DNA of 64,000 nucleotides from Planomicrobium okeanokoites (GTDB taxonomy: Bacteria; Bacillota; Bacilli; Bacillales_A; Planococcaceae): positions 186,001 to 250,000 of the forward strand of contig NZ_QQRS01000004.1 in assembly GCF_003428875.1 (NCBI RefSeq). The letters run 5' to 3'. The notes under the pieces were generated by a model. That model searched no databases and was not told the origin of the DNA. It saw only the letters and a program-made list of their open reading frames with translations. Shown here piece after piece: positions 7,069 to 14,797 of the stretch (position 1 is its first letter; each line of letters begins with the position of its first letter). A program made the position numbers and the translations under genes.

Positions 7069-7593
7069 TTAAATATCAAACTCTGTTCCCTTTGGATAAA
7101 GGCCGATATATTCTTCGTCCTCATCCAAAAAAGCGATTTTAACATTTGCCAGTAGATTCTCCTCAGTAAGTTCCTCGAGTATGGTCTTCAGCGCTTTTTC
7201 TACGTCGATTACATAATTGAAAATATTCGTCGTGCCACTTCCAATATCTCCACCATCGCATGCACCGTTCCCAGTCCATCCCAAACAATTATTCATTAAA
7301 TCTTCAACTTGTTGTCTCTTTTCAAGCGCTTTTTCCATGTGTTGTTCCTCATATGGATATTGAAGCACGAGTTCAATTAACTCGTCTTCGTCCAGATAGT
7401 CATAGCCCTCTGCCAACTTCTCTTCCGCTAATTCTTCCATGATCTTTTCTGCTCTTTCGAACATCTTTAGTTTCACTTCTTCCGCCTCACCCGTTTCACC
7501 TACAAAACCGGAATGAACCGTTAATTTTTTGCCGTCTTTCCATACTTCCCAATAAGCCACCGTATTATCTACTTCTTTAACTAGTTTAATCAC
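7069..7593 (-). CDS. WGR-like acidic protein, third gene of palindrome array
   Basis: The 174-residue protein begins with KLVKEVDNTVAYWEVWKDGK and then HSGFVGETGE, which looks like the start of a WGR-type fold (tryptophan plus glycine-rich strands), followed by a charged helix and a C-terminal half with GNGACDGGDIGSGTTNIF and EEYIGLYPKG. The start chosen is a GTG with AAGGAGG seven to eight bases before it; a GTG seven codons upstream would place that site inside the gene. Very acidic, cytoplasmic, no known catalytic residues. WGR-like domains occur in DNA-repair proteins and in toxin-immunity families. Confidence 0.72.
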   Translation of the reverse strand: MIKLVKEVDNTVAYWEVWKDGKKLTVHSGFVGETGEAEEVKLKMFERAEKIMEELAEEKLAEGYDYLDEDELIELVLQYPYEEQHMEKALEKRQQVEDLMNNCLGWTGNGACDGGDIGSGTTNIFNYVIDVEKALKTILEELTEENLLANVKIAFLDEDEEYIGLYPKGTEFDI

Positions 7594-7652
7594 TTTTATT
7601 GCCTCCTTATACACGTCTAAATTTAATGGAAATCAACTTGCTAGCTAAAAAT

Positions 7653-7686
7653 TGAATGTAACATAACTGCACATAAGTTACATTCA
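7653..7686. repeat. 34-bp palindrome 4 of the gene array
   Basis: Arms TGAATGTAACATA and TAAGTTACATTCA (one mismatch) surround an 8-base centre ACTGCACA. It lies between the third and fourth genes. No fifth palindrome is found upstream of the fourth gene, so each gene has one palindrome at its 3' side. Confidence 0.85.
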
Positions 7687-7751
7687 CTTTCGCTAATATG
7701 GCCCTTTCATTTGTTCCATATCTTAGCCTATAAACATCTTGTAAAATTTTC

Positions 7752-8990
7752 CTACCATTCCCGCCATTCTTCTGTAATGTCTTCCTCCGTATCCAAACCG
7801 GCTTGCTGCGCTTTTTCCATGATGAAATCACAGAGTTCCTCCCGCTCCAGAGTTTCAATGAAAAAGTCGTATTTTTCATTCAGCGCATTTAAACGGAGGA
7901 CCGCTTCCTTCACTTGTTTTATGATTTTCTTTTCGGATGGCTCTTGAAGGTGGGACAGTCCATCCATATAGTTTTGGAGCACGGTTTCGGTTGCCGCTAA
8001 ATTTTCTTCGGTAAACTGGTCATCCCCGTCTTCCATCCTCATTCTCCACTCTTGCGATGGCAATGGCTGTTCCCCCTGCTTTGCGTTTTGCGGAACCGGT
8101 CCAGTGTCTCCCGGTCTGGATCTCTCTATAAAGGAGTGAGGGTCATTGATTCGAGGCCCCTCTTTCAGGCGATGAGAATAATGTTTTTTATTCGTGAAAT
8201 AGGTGTATTCCAGCCCGATACACGGGGAGACATCTCCATCCACTACATAGGTATCCCAAAACCTCATGCTTCTCAAGTGAGGAAGTTGCTTGATGAATCG
8301 GATGGATGGAATCGTTCCACAGTTATTTAAACCTAAACGTTCGAGCGACTGGACTTTTCCGATTGCCGAAAAGTCTTGTATGTTTTTTGCCGATTCTATT
8401 TCGAGATCCGTCAGATTTTTCGATAAATGCTGAATCGCGTCGATGTCCGTCAGGGCCCTCATTCTGAACAGTGCTAGCCGACTCAAGTTCTTCAATCCTT
8501 GAATCCCATCCAGGGAAATGATGTTGGAGCTGATGAGCTCGAGATCTTCAAGCGCTTTCAGGTCTGTGAACTCCTTCAGGTTTTTCCCTTTTGGCTTATA
8601 GCCCCAGATCTGCATTTTCTTCAAGTGGATCAGGCTGCCGATGGCCACAACTTTTGACGGCATTGTGCCGTAGATCTCTTCCAACGTGGTCAATTGGTTG
8701 AAATCGATTGCCAAGGAAGGGGCAGTATCATTAATTGCAAAAGCTTTAAGCGCCTTTAAATGATAGACTCCACTCAAATTCTTCACATTCGGGCCTTCTA
8801 GTGAGAAAGATTCAATGCTTGGGCATTCACTCAAGAAATCGATTTGCGATTCTTCGTAGCTATAGGTAACCTCTGCACTTTTGATTTGGTGTGTCTGGAT
8901 ATAATGAATGGATTCCCGTACATTATGTTTACCGATCAACACGGTGATTCCATCCTCGTCATTTCTTACACGAAGTTTGCTTTTTTCCAT
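7752..8990 (-). CDS. Leucine-rich-repeat protein, fourth gene of palindrome array
   Basis: The 412-residue protein has leucine-rich repeats from about residue 50 to 250, of the LxxLxxLxLxxN type (LKALEDLELISSNIISLDGI, LKNLSRLALFRMRALTDI, LERLGLNNC). The C-terminal 120 residues form a separate charged helical domain (from about residue 290) ending in EEDITEEWREW. No signal peptide. The start has AAGGAGGACCT. It is the promoter-proximal gene of the minus-strand array and may be the surface that recognises a partner protein. Function unknown. Confidence 0.8.
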   Translation of the reverse strand: MEKSKLRVRNDEDGITVLIGKHNVRESIHYIQTHQIKSAEVTYSYEESQIDFLSECPSIESFSLEGPNVKNLSGVYHLKALKAFAINDTAPSLAIDFNQLTTLEEIYGTMPSKVVAIGSLIHLKKMQIWGYKPKGKNLKEFTDLKALEDLELISSNIISLDGIQGLKNLSRLALFRMRALTDIDAIQHLSKNLTDLEIESAKNIQDFSAIGKVQSLERLGLNNCGTIPSIRFIKQLPHLRSMRFWDTYVVDGDVSPCIGLEYTYFTNKKHYSHRLKEGPRINDPHSFIERSRPGDTGPVPQNAKQGEQPLPSQEWRMRMEDGDDQFTEENLAATETVLQNYMDGLSHLQEPSEKKIIKQVKEAVLRLNALNEKYDFFIETLEREELCDFIMEKAQQAGLDTEEDITEEWREW

Positions 8991-9089
8991 AGGTCCTCCT
9001 TATTTATCTTTTACCATTAGGATTAAAACTCTTACGTTAAATATACGTAGAACTAAATATAATATCTAGATATTTCTGGAAATAAAAGC

Positions 9090-9115
9090 GTTCGTAAAAG
9101 TACACGTTTACGAAC
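9090..9115. repeat. TTTACGAAC palindrome 1
   Basis: GTTCGTAAA and TTTACGAAC surround an 8-base centre (AGTACACG). It belongs to a small cluster of related dyads in the 281-bp gap between the LRR gene and the DUF4870 gene; these differ in sequence from the 34-bp palindromes of the array. Confidence 0.75.
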
Positions 9116-9145
9116 ACTCCAAAACCCCCTCTAAACCCATAAAAA

Positions 9146-9184
9146 GAACGTTCGTAAATGTGCAAAAACACTTTACGAACGTTC
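9146..9184. repeat. TTTACGAAC palindrome 2
   Basis: GAACGTTCGTAAA and TTTACGAACGTTC are perfect 13-base arms around a 13-base centre in which GTG and CAC can pair further. A third, one-sided copy (GTACACCTTTACGAACGG) is at 9195-9212. The three TTTACGAAC elements share the same orientation and the first and third share GTACAC before the arm. Confidence 0.75.
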
Positions 9185-9222
9185 GCCATCTCCCGTACAC
9201 CTTTACGAACGGTTTTCTACAA

Positions 9223-9245
9223 AGAAAAAAAGCCCCGAAGGACTT
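9223..9245 (-). terminator. Terminator of the DUF4870 gene
   Basis: On the minus strand AAGTCC, a TTCG tetraloop and GGGCTT form a short stem followed by a run of Ts, 27 bases beyond the stop codon. Confidence 0.75.
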
Positions 9246-9271
9246 TTCTTGTCTAGACTCTGCCGCTTTCC

Positions 9272-9580
9272 TTAGTAATACCAGCTGCCAACGATCGGAT
9301 AGCTGAAGTGCTGGTCGTTCAAAGCAGTGATGATGCCGAGGATCGGAATGATCACACCGATGAGACCGAATACAATCAGCATCGGGATACCGATTAATAT
9401 GATGGTGAGCAGACCGGAAATAAATAGCAGCACTCCCAGGACAAGCTGGAACAGCAAAGCCTGGATGGATAGGCGTTTTACATCTTTGTCTTCAGAAATT
9501 AGAAACACGATAAACGGCACAAGGAACGGAGCAAAAAACGCACTGGCGTGGACGAGGACTTTTAATCCTTTGGTTTCCAT
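9272..9580 (-). CDS. DUF4870 membrane protein
   Basis: The 102-residue protein has an N-terminal hydrophobic segment (LVHASAFFAPFLVPFIVFLI), the charged loop SEDKDVKRLSIQALLFQ and two further hydrophobic segments. The pattern of three to four helices with a K/H-x-x-A-x-x-AL-x-FQ loop is that of DUF4870 (YjdF/YtmB-like small membrane proteins). The role is unknown. The start has GGAGGT before the ATG and a terminator follows. Confidence 0.82.
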   Translation of the reverse strand: METKGLKVLVHASAFFAPFLVPFIVFLISEDKDVKRLSIQALLFQLVLGVLLFISGLLTIILIGIPMLIVFGLIGVIIPILGIITALNDQHFSYPIVGSWYY

Positions 9581-9650
9581 TATTCATTACCTCCAGTAAT
9601 GTTGGTTCTTATACTCCTTAATACGGATGAAAGGCTGTCAGGTTTCATTA

Positions 9651-10634
9651 TTATGAGCTGATTCGCAAAATAACTTTGCCGAATTGCTTGGCGTCTTTCA
9701 AGTAATCGAATGCCTGCTGTGCTTCGTTGAGTTCGAAGACTTTACCGACAATGGGATGCATCTTGTATTGATCAAGGTGATTGATCATTTCACGCAATTC
9801 GTCGCGGCTGCCCATGGTCGAACCAAATAATTGATATTGGCCATAGAAGAATTTCCGCAGATCGAAATCGACGACGTCATCTGTTGTCGCACCAAAAATG
9901 ACAATTCGGCCGCCTTTTTTCAGGACATCGAGTGTGCGGTTGAAAGTGGCTGCACCGACGCTGTCGATGGCAAGATCAATTGTTTCATTTTCCAATTCCT
10001 TTACCCAGTCACTGTCGGTCGCGATGGCCAGGTCCGCCCCAATCTCCTTGGCATGGGCCAGCTTGTCTTCGCTTCTTGAGGTGACAATCACGCGGGCTCC
10101 GATATTTTTCGCAAACTGGATCAGAAATGTGGCAACACCGCTCCCCGCTCCCGGGATGAATAGCGTATCACCCTTTTTGACTTCTCCTTTTGTAAATAAA
10201 GCCCGGTAACCGGTCAAAGCCGGCAGCGCAAGGCCACCCGCTTCTTCCCATGTAAGATGATGCGGTTTTTTCTCAACCTGTTCTGCAGATAATGCGATTT
10301 TTTCCGCAAATGTTCCGTGGTCGGGCATGCCCAGAATATCGAATTCCGCAGGAGGAGCATCACTATTTGCAAACCAGCGGAGCGCAGGATTGATGATGAC
10401 TTCATCGCCGACTTCAACGTTCGACACACCTTCTCCCACCGCTTCCACAACACCTGCCCCGTCTGATCCGATAATCAGCGGCTCCGGCTTATTGCCGTGG
10501 CGGTTCACCAGGTTCAAATCGCGGCGGTTGATGCCCGCGGTTTTCAACGCGACGAGCACCTCACCTTTTTTCGTTTCCGGTTCCGGCATATCTGTTATCT
10601 TCAGTTCTCCTTGTTCAATCACAAATGCTTTCAC
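9651..10634 (-). CDS. Zinc-independent alcohol dehydrogenase/quinone oxidoreductase (YogA-like)
   Basis: The 327-residue medium-chain dehydrogenase/reductase has the GroES-like N-terminal half (GINRRDLNLVNRHG, IIGSDGAGVVEAVGEG) and the Rossmann part starting at IPGAGSGVATFLIQFAKNIGA. The structural and catalytic zinc cysteines are missing, so an NADPH-dependent quinone or enoyl reductase activity is more likely than zinc alcohol dehydrogenase. It resembles B. subtilis YogA. The ATG overlaps the stop of the ArsA-like ATPase gene by four bases, so the two are co-transcribed. Confidence 0.85.
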   Translation of the reverse strand: MKAFVIEQGELKITDMPEPETKKGEVLVALKTAGINRRDLNLVNRHGNKPEPLIIGSDGAGVVEAVGEGVSNVEVGDEVIINPALRWFANSDAPPAEFDILGMPDHGTFAEKIALSAEQVEKKPHHLTWEEAGGLALPALTGYRALFTKGEVKKGDTLFIPGAGSGVATFLIQFAKNIGARVIVTSRSEDKLAHAKEIGADLAIATDSDWVKELENETIDLAIDSVGAATFNRTLDVLKKGGRIVIFGATTDDVVDFDLRKFFYGQYQLFGSTMGSRDELREMINHLDQYKMHPIVGKVFELNEAQQAFDYLKDAKQFGKVILRISS

Positions 10635-11572
10635 GCTATTCCTCCTTGCTCAAAATTTTCGCTGAACATTTTCAACTGATCCATGCTGATGATGTCCTGT
10701 GAAAATAGCGGGATGAAAATCAGCTGTTGTTTCGGAAAGGTTTCCCGGATCAGTTCCATGTATTTCTTTTCGTGCTTCTTGCGTTCCATCAAAAAGTCGC
10801 CATCCGCTTCTTCCGGCAGGACTTTATTGATGATCAGCGTTTTCACGTGCAAATGGTATTGATGCAGCAATTCCAACGCTTTTTTCGTCTCCAGGATCGG
10901 CAGGCGTTCCGGATTCAATACGAAAATAAAACCGGTTTCCTCTTCATTCAATAAAATATCACGCGCTTTTGAAAAGCGTTCCTGGCGCTCACGCAGCACA
11001 TCGTAAATCGGGTCTTCACGCGGTTCGCCGTCATTCAACAGCGCAGAATAATTTTCGTTCGTCTTGCGCCGCTTATCGAGCAGCCCCTCAATCCAGACGC
11101 CCATCAATTCCGGCAATGTCAGAAGACGGATCGTGTGGCCGGTCGGTGCTGTATCAAATACCAGTTTATCGAAGTTCTGGCGCTCTTCCAGAATAATGTG
11201 AATCAGCTTATCAAACAGCGCCGCTTCGTCGGCGCCGGGAGAAGCTTTCGCTGTATCAAGCTGACGGTTCACTTCTTCCATCATGCTCGTGTGAACGGTC
11301 CCTTTGATGTTCTCTTTCACACCTTTGATGTACTTCTCCGTTTCGATTTCCGGATCAATTTCAAGTGCATAGAGATTTTTGGCGATTTCTTTCGTATTGC
11401 CGCCGATTTTCTGGTTGAAGATGTCCCCGACGTTATGGGCGGGGTCTGTTGAAATCAGCAAAGTTTTAAAACCGCTGTCAGCGGATTTGGAGGCGATGGC
11501 GGCAGCCGAAGTCGATTTGCCGACGCCCCCTTTGCCACCGACAAAAATGATGCTTTTCGATAAAACGTCCAT
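10631..11572 (-). CDS. ArsA/Get3-family ATPase
   Basis: The 313-residue P-loop ATPase has the deviant Walker A GGKGGVGKS at 12-20, switch I STDPAHN, and switch II DTAPTGHTIRLL, all characteristic of ArsA/Get3. It is a single-domain form, without the arsenic-binding cysteines of the two-domain ArsA, and there is no arsB or arsR nearby, so arsenite pumping is unlikely. Get3-like ATPases handle hydrophobic C-terminal tails; the bacterial role is open. It sits between a small Cys-Cys-tailed protein and an oxidoreductase that overlaps it by four bases. Confidence 0.88.
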   Translation of the reverse strand: MDVLSKSIIFVGGKGGVGKSTSAAAIASKSADSGFKTLLISTDPAHNVGDIFNQKIGGNTKEIAKNLYALEIDPEIETEKYIKGVKENIKGTVHTSMMEEVNRQLDTAKASPGADEAALFDKLIHIILEERQNFDKLVFDTAPTGHTIRLLTLPELMGVWIEGLLDKRRKTNENYSALLNDGEPREDPIYDVLRERQERFSKARDILLNEEETGFIFVLNPERLPILETKKALELLHQYHLHVKTLIINKVLPEEADGDFLMERKKHEKKYMELIRETFPKQQLIFIPLFSQDIISMDQLKMFSENFEQGGIA

Positions 11573-11595
11573 TCCTTAACCTCTTTTCATTGAAA

Positions 11596-11859
11596 TTAGC
11601 AGCAGCGGATTCCGGAAAGCGGTGATTTTTCCATGCCCATGCGCAAATGCCAGTCATGGAATTCTTCGATCATATAAGGATACAGTTCAAGCGTGTAATA
11701 ATAGGCGGGATTCGGAATACCCAGCATTTCCGAGTATAGCATCAGTAGAAACAAATCGTCTTCTGCCCGCAGTTCCCGCGCGATTTCCGTTTTATGCGGA
11801 TGTTCGAGCACCGCTTCATACCATTTGATCAACCTTTTCAAGTTATCGGTGATCGGCAT
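11596..11859 (-). CDS. Small cory-CC-star type protein
   Basis: The 87-residue protein ends in GIRCC followed directly by the stop codon, the hallmark of the family called cory-CC-star, which is often found beside ArsA-like ATPases. It is predicted to be soluble and helical, with WYEAVLEHPHKTEIARELRAEDD in frame terms split over two helices, and a conserved YYTLELYPYMIEEFHDWH segment. The chosen ATG has AGAGGTG before it; a longer frame starts 15 codons upstream without a site. The C-terminal cysteine pair may bind a metal or form a disulfide. Function unknown. Confidence 0.82.
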   Translation of the reverse strand: MPITDNLKRLIKWYEAVLEHPHKTEIARELRAEDDLFLLMLYSEMLGIPNPAYYYTLELYPYMIEEFHDWHLRMGMEKSPLSGIRCC

Positions 11860-11905
11860 TTCAACACCTCTTTTCCAGTAAAGAATATGTATGCAACTGG
11901 ACAAT

Positions 11906-11941
11906 AAAAATGGAAGGGATCACATCAAGTATGATCCCTTC
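11906..11941 (-). terminator. Terminator of cstA
   Basis: GAAGGGATCA and TGATCCCTTC form a 10-bp perfect stem, followed on the minus strand by TTTTTA, eight bases after the cstA stop codon. Confidence 0.85.
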
Positions 11942-11948
11942 TCCATGA

Positions 11949-13694
11949 TTATTCTATTTTTTCGTTTCCGAGCAGTTTTGAATTGTCTTTACTTGCGAGC
12001 ACCTGTATCGCTGTAATGATGATCCATAACGCGAAGACGAAAATGATGGCTCCGAATACGAACAGCAGCATATTAGGAGCTGCAGCGTACCATGCCCATT
12101 GCAGGAATACCTGCTGGAACATCGCCCAAAGCGTCATGAACATCAGGAATATCATTGGCACAATGGTGATGACGTAGCTGCGCCCTAGCTGTCTCAGCCA
12201 TATGGAGATGAGCAGCAAGCTGATGCCAGCCAACAGCTGGTTCGAGGTACCGAATAACGGCCACAGCAGATACCCGCCTGAACCGAAACCGTTCGGCCCT
12301 TCCGGAATCAGCACAAGTGCAGCACTCGCTACAACTGCGATTGTTGTGGCAACGTGTTTTTTCTCCAAAGACGGGATATTGTACTCGACTCCCAGTTCTG
12401 AAATGATGTAACGCATTAAGCGGACAGATGTATCAAGCGTAGTCGCCGCAAAAGATACGACGATGACAGATACGATTGTTGCAGCGATGGCAGAAGGGAT
12501 CATCAACCCCGTAGCCAACTGGGACGCACCTTGGATAAACGAGCCAAGTCCGGAACCGCTCGAAGCAGCGAAACTGCTGTAAGTAGCCAGGAATGCTTCG
12601 CGGTTAGGGAAAAATGTGATAACGGCGATGATTGAAATCAATGCCAGAATACCTTCCCCGACAGCCCCAAGGTAACCAACGAAACGTGCATCCGTTTCTT
12701 TATCAAGCTGTTTGGATGAAGTTCCCGAAGAAACCAGTCCGTGGAATCCGGAAATCGCGCCACAGGCAATCGTGATGAACAGCAGCGGGAACCAGGAAAC
12801 ATCCGTTACCGTATTTGTCATCGGGGCTGTAATTTCAGGATTCGTGAACAATAAGCCAAGATACAGGATTCCCAGACCGACGATCAATTGATGGGAGTTG
12901 ATGAAATCACGCGGCTGAAGCAATTTCCATACCGGCAAAGTTGAAGCGATGTAAACATAAATCATTAAGACGATGATCCAGATAAAGAAGGCGGTGGAAA
13001 TCGCGCCGAGACCGAATAATCCGGCTCCTTCTTCTCCGCCCATGTAGCGGACAAGGTCAATCTGAAGAAATTCATATTGACTTGAGAAAATGGCGGCGCC
13101 ATACATTACTGCCAGAGCAATCAGCGAAGGCACAAGCATTTTCGTATTTCGCTTGTAAACTGCGTAACCGATCCAGACAGCAAGCGGAATCTGGATGAAT
13201 ACCGGAATGACACTTGCCGGGAATGAAATGAATAAGTTTGCGATAACCCAGGCAAACACGGCATTAACCATCAGAACAAGAATCAGAATGATGAAAAGGA
13301 ATAGGACTTTGCCGCGCTGTCCGATCAAGCGGTGCGCAAGTGTGCCGACAGACTGGCCTTTATTTCTTACAGAAAGGACGAGTGTACCGAAATCGTGTAC
13401 ACCTGCAGCGAATACTGTTCCCAGAACTACCCATAATACAGCTGGGAGCCAGCCCCAGTACACAGCGATCGCCGGTCCCAGAATCGGTGCGGCTCCGGCA
13501 ACGGATGTAAAATGATGTCCCCATAAGACAAATTTATTAGTTGGAACGAAATCGACGCCATCCTTGAATTTATGGGCCGGCGTTACGTAATTCGGATCCA
13601 GGCGGAAAATTTTCTCTGCTACAAATTTAGAATAAAAGCGGTAACCTAAAGCAAAGATAAAAAGTCCAATGGCCGCGAGTGCGATAGCATTCAA
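11949..13694 (-). CDS. cstA: Carbon starvation protein CstA, peptide/pyruvate transporter
   Basis: This is a large polytopic transporter of the CstA family, with about 15 hydrophobic segments and the family signatures TPAHKFKDGVDFVPTNKFVLWGHHF near the N-terminus, VAGAAPILGPAIA, and HDFGTLVLSVRNKGQS. Members take up pyruvate or peptides during carbon limitation. The frame is open further upstream, but the TTG at 13694 has AGAGGGAG nine bases before it and gives the family N-terminus MNAIALAAIG, so 581 residues is preferred. A cre-like site lies 31 bases upstream of that start. Confidence 0.9.
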   Translation of the reverse strand: MNAIALAAIGLFIFALGYRFYSKFVAEKIFRLDPNYVTPAHKFKDGVDFVPTNKFVLWGHHFTSVAGAAPILGPAIAVYWGWLPAVLWVVLGTVFAAGVHDFGTLVLSVRNKGQSVGTLAHRLIGQRGKVLFLFIILILVLMVNAVFAWVIANLFISFPASVIPVFIQIPLAVWIGYAVYKRNTKMLVPSLIALAVMYGAAIFSSQYEFLQIDLVRYMGGEEGAGLFGLGAISTAFFIWIIVLMIYVYIASTLPVWKLLQPRDFINSHQLIVGLGILYLGLLFTNPEITAPMTNTVTDVSWFPLLFITIACGAISGFHGLVSSGTSSKQLDKETDARFVGYLGAVGEGILALISIIAVITFFPNREAFLATYSSFAASSGSGLGSFIQGASQLATGLMIPSAIAATIVSVIVVSFAATTLDTSVRLMRYIISELGVEYNIPSLEKKHVATTIAVVASAALVLIPEGPNGFGSGGYLLWPLFGTSNQLLAGISLLLISIWLRQLGRSYVITIVPMIFLMFMTLWAMFQQVFLQWAWYAAAPNMLLFVFGAIIFVFALWIIITAIQVLASKDNSKLLGNEKIE

Positions 13695-13724
13695 ATCTTT
13701 CAACTCCCTCTTCTTTTTGAATTC

Positions 13725-13738
13725 AGCAAGCGCTTTCA
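13725..13738. promoter_or_regulatory. cre-like site upstream of cstA
   Basis: AGCAAGCGCTTTCA matches the CcpA-binding consensus TGNAANCGNTNNCA except at the first base, and has the palindromic core AAGCGCTT. Repression by glucose through CcpA would fit a carbon-starvation transporter. Site call by eye. Confidence 0.6.
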
Positions 13739-13803
13739 CACTTGCCCTTTTATCATAGGTCAATGAAACAATTTTGTAAATGTTCCGTCTATTTAATTTT
13801 CAG

Positions 13804-14724
13804 TTAATTATTTACACCTTTTTCATATAGCTTCAGTTTTGTGTAAACCGTTTCCAGAACCGGGGCGTCTACTTCCACTTCCATCGCTTTTTTCAGCAGA
13901 TAGCCCTGCAGATGATCGGCTTCAATCGGCATGGCTTTTTCCGCATCACGCTGCATCGAAGATTTCATTCCTTCACCCAGGCTGTTGATTTTCTCGAGCA
14001 GCTTTCTGGATATCCCTTGCTCGATCGGGGCGCCGAATTTCGCCATCACATTTTCCAGTTCGTCCAGCAGCGCCGCAATGGTCCGTTGGCCGGATTCCAG
14101 TTCACGGATCGGACCGATCGGTTGTTCAAATAAAGTCGTAATGCCCGACATCGTCGTAATGAACAAATATTTATGCCACATTTCCTGATTGATGTTATTG
14201 CTCAGGATAAATTCAGCTTTTGTGTTTTCAAAAGCTTGTTTCAAGCGTTTGATCCTGTCACTTTGTTCACCGTTCCGCTCTCCGTAAACCAGTTGATTCA
14301 GCGGGCTGGTTTGGACAATCTCCCCGTTTTTACCCAGAGTCGCTTCCACAAAGCATAAACCGCCAATGACCTGCTGTTCACTGAAAGCTTCGGTCAATTG
14401 ATCGATATGGGAGATTCCGTTCAATAACGGCAGCACCATCGTTTCGTCTCCGACAAACGGCAGTACATCTTGAATAGCCCCTGCCAGCTGGTAGGATTTC
14501 GTCGACAGCAGCACCACATCATAGGTTTCCGGCTCACTGTCTTTGGTGATCAAGTTGGGTGTGAGGAGGCAGTCGCCATTCACACTTTCTATTTTCAAAC
14601 CAGTTGATTCGAGTTCTTCTTTTCGTCTGTCCCGTACCAAAAATGTGACGTCTTCCCCTTTTTCAAGAAGGCGCCCACCGAAATAACCGCCAATGGCACC
14701 GGCGCCGACAACGAGTATTTTCAT
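13804..14724 (-). CDS. panE: 2-dehydropantoate 2-reductase
   Basis: This NADPH-dependent enzyme reduces ketopantoate to pantoate in pantothenate and CoA synthesis. The 306-residue protein has the N-terminal dinucleotide-binding motif GAGAIGGYFGGRL (7-19), the LSTKSYQ segment with the catalytic-site lysine, NGISHID, and the C-terminal domain with WHKYLFI. The start is preceded by AAAAGGAGGC. It lies at the end of the fatty-acid-type gene cluster but is separated from it by a terminator-like hairpin, so may have its own promoter. Confidence 0.88.
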   Translation of the reverse strand: MKILVVGAGAIGGYFGGRLLEKGEDVTFLVRDRRKEELESTGLKIESVNGDCLLTPNLITKDSEPETYDVVLLSTKSYQLAGAIQDVLPFVGDETMVLPLLNGISHIDQLTEAFSEQQVIGGLCFVEATLGKNGEIVQTSPLNQLVYGERNGEQSDRIKRLKQAFENTKAEFILSNNINQEMWHKYLFITTMSGITTLFEQPIGPIRELESGQRTIAALLDELENVMAKFGAPIEQGISRKLLEKINSLGEGMKSSMQRDAEKAMPIEADHLQGYLLKKAMEVEVDAPVLETVYTKLKLYEKGVNN

Positions 14725-14754
14725 TATTATTGCCTCCTTTTAGAATTGCGCACA

Positions 14755-14786
14755 AAACTCTCACCTTAAGTTAGAGATGAGAGTTT
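14755..14786 (-). terminator. Hairpin between quinone oxidoreductase gene and panE
   Basis: AAACTCTCA and TGAGAGTTT pair around a 14-base loop. The T-run after the stem on the minus strand is short (TTTTG), so termination may be partial. Confidence 0.5.
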
Positions 14787-14797
14787 CATTGCGTCTG

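Noticed and set aside
5643-7686. The four 34-bp palindromes as ordinary rho-independent terminators
   Set aside because: Arms are AT-rich and none is followed by a T-run on the minus strand; sequence is conserved between copies far more than terminators would be.
10631-11572. Arsenic resistance operon
   Set aside because: The ATPase is ArsA-like, but no arsB, arsR, arsC or arsD gene is near and only one ATPase domain is present.
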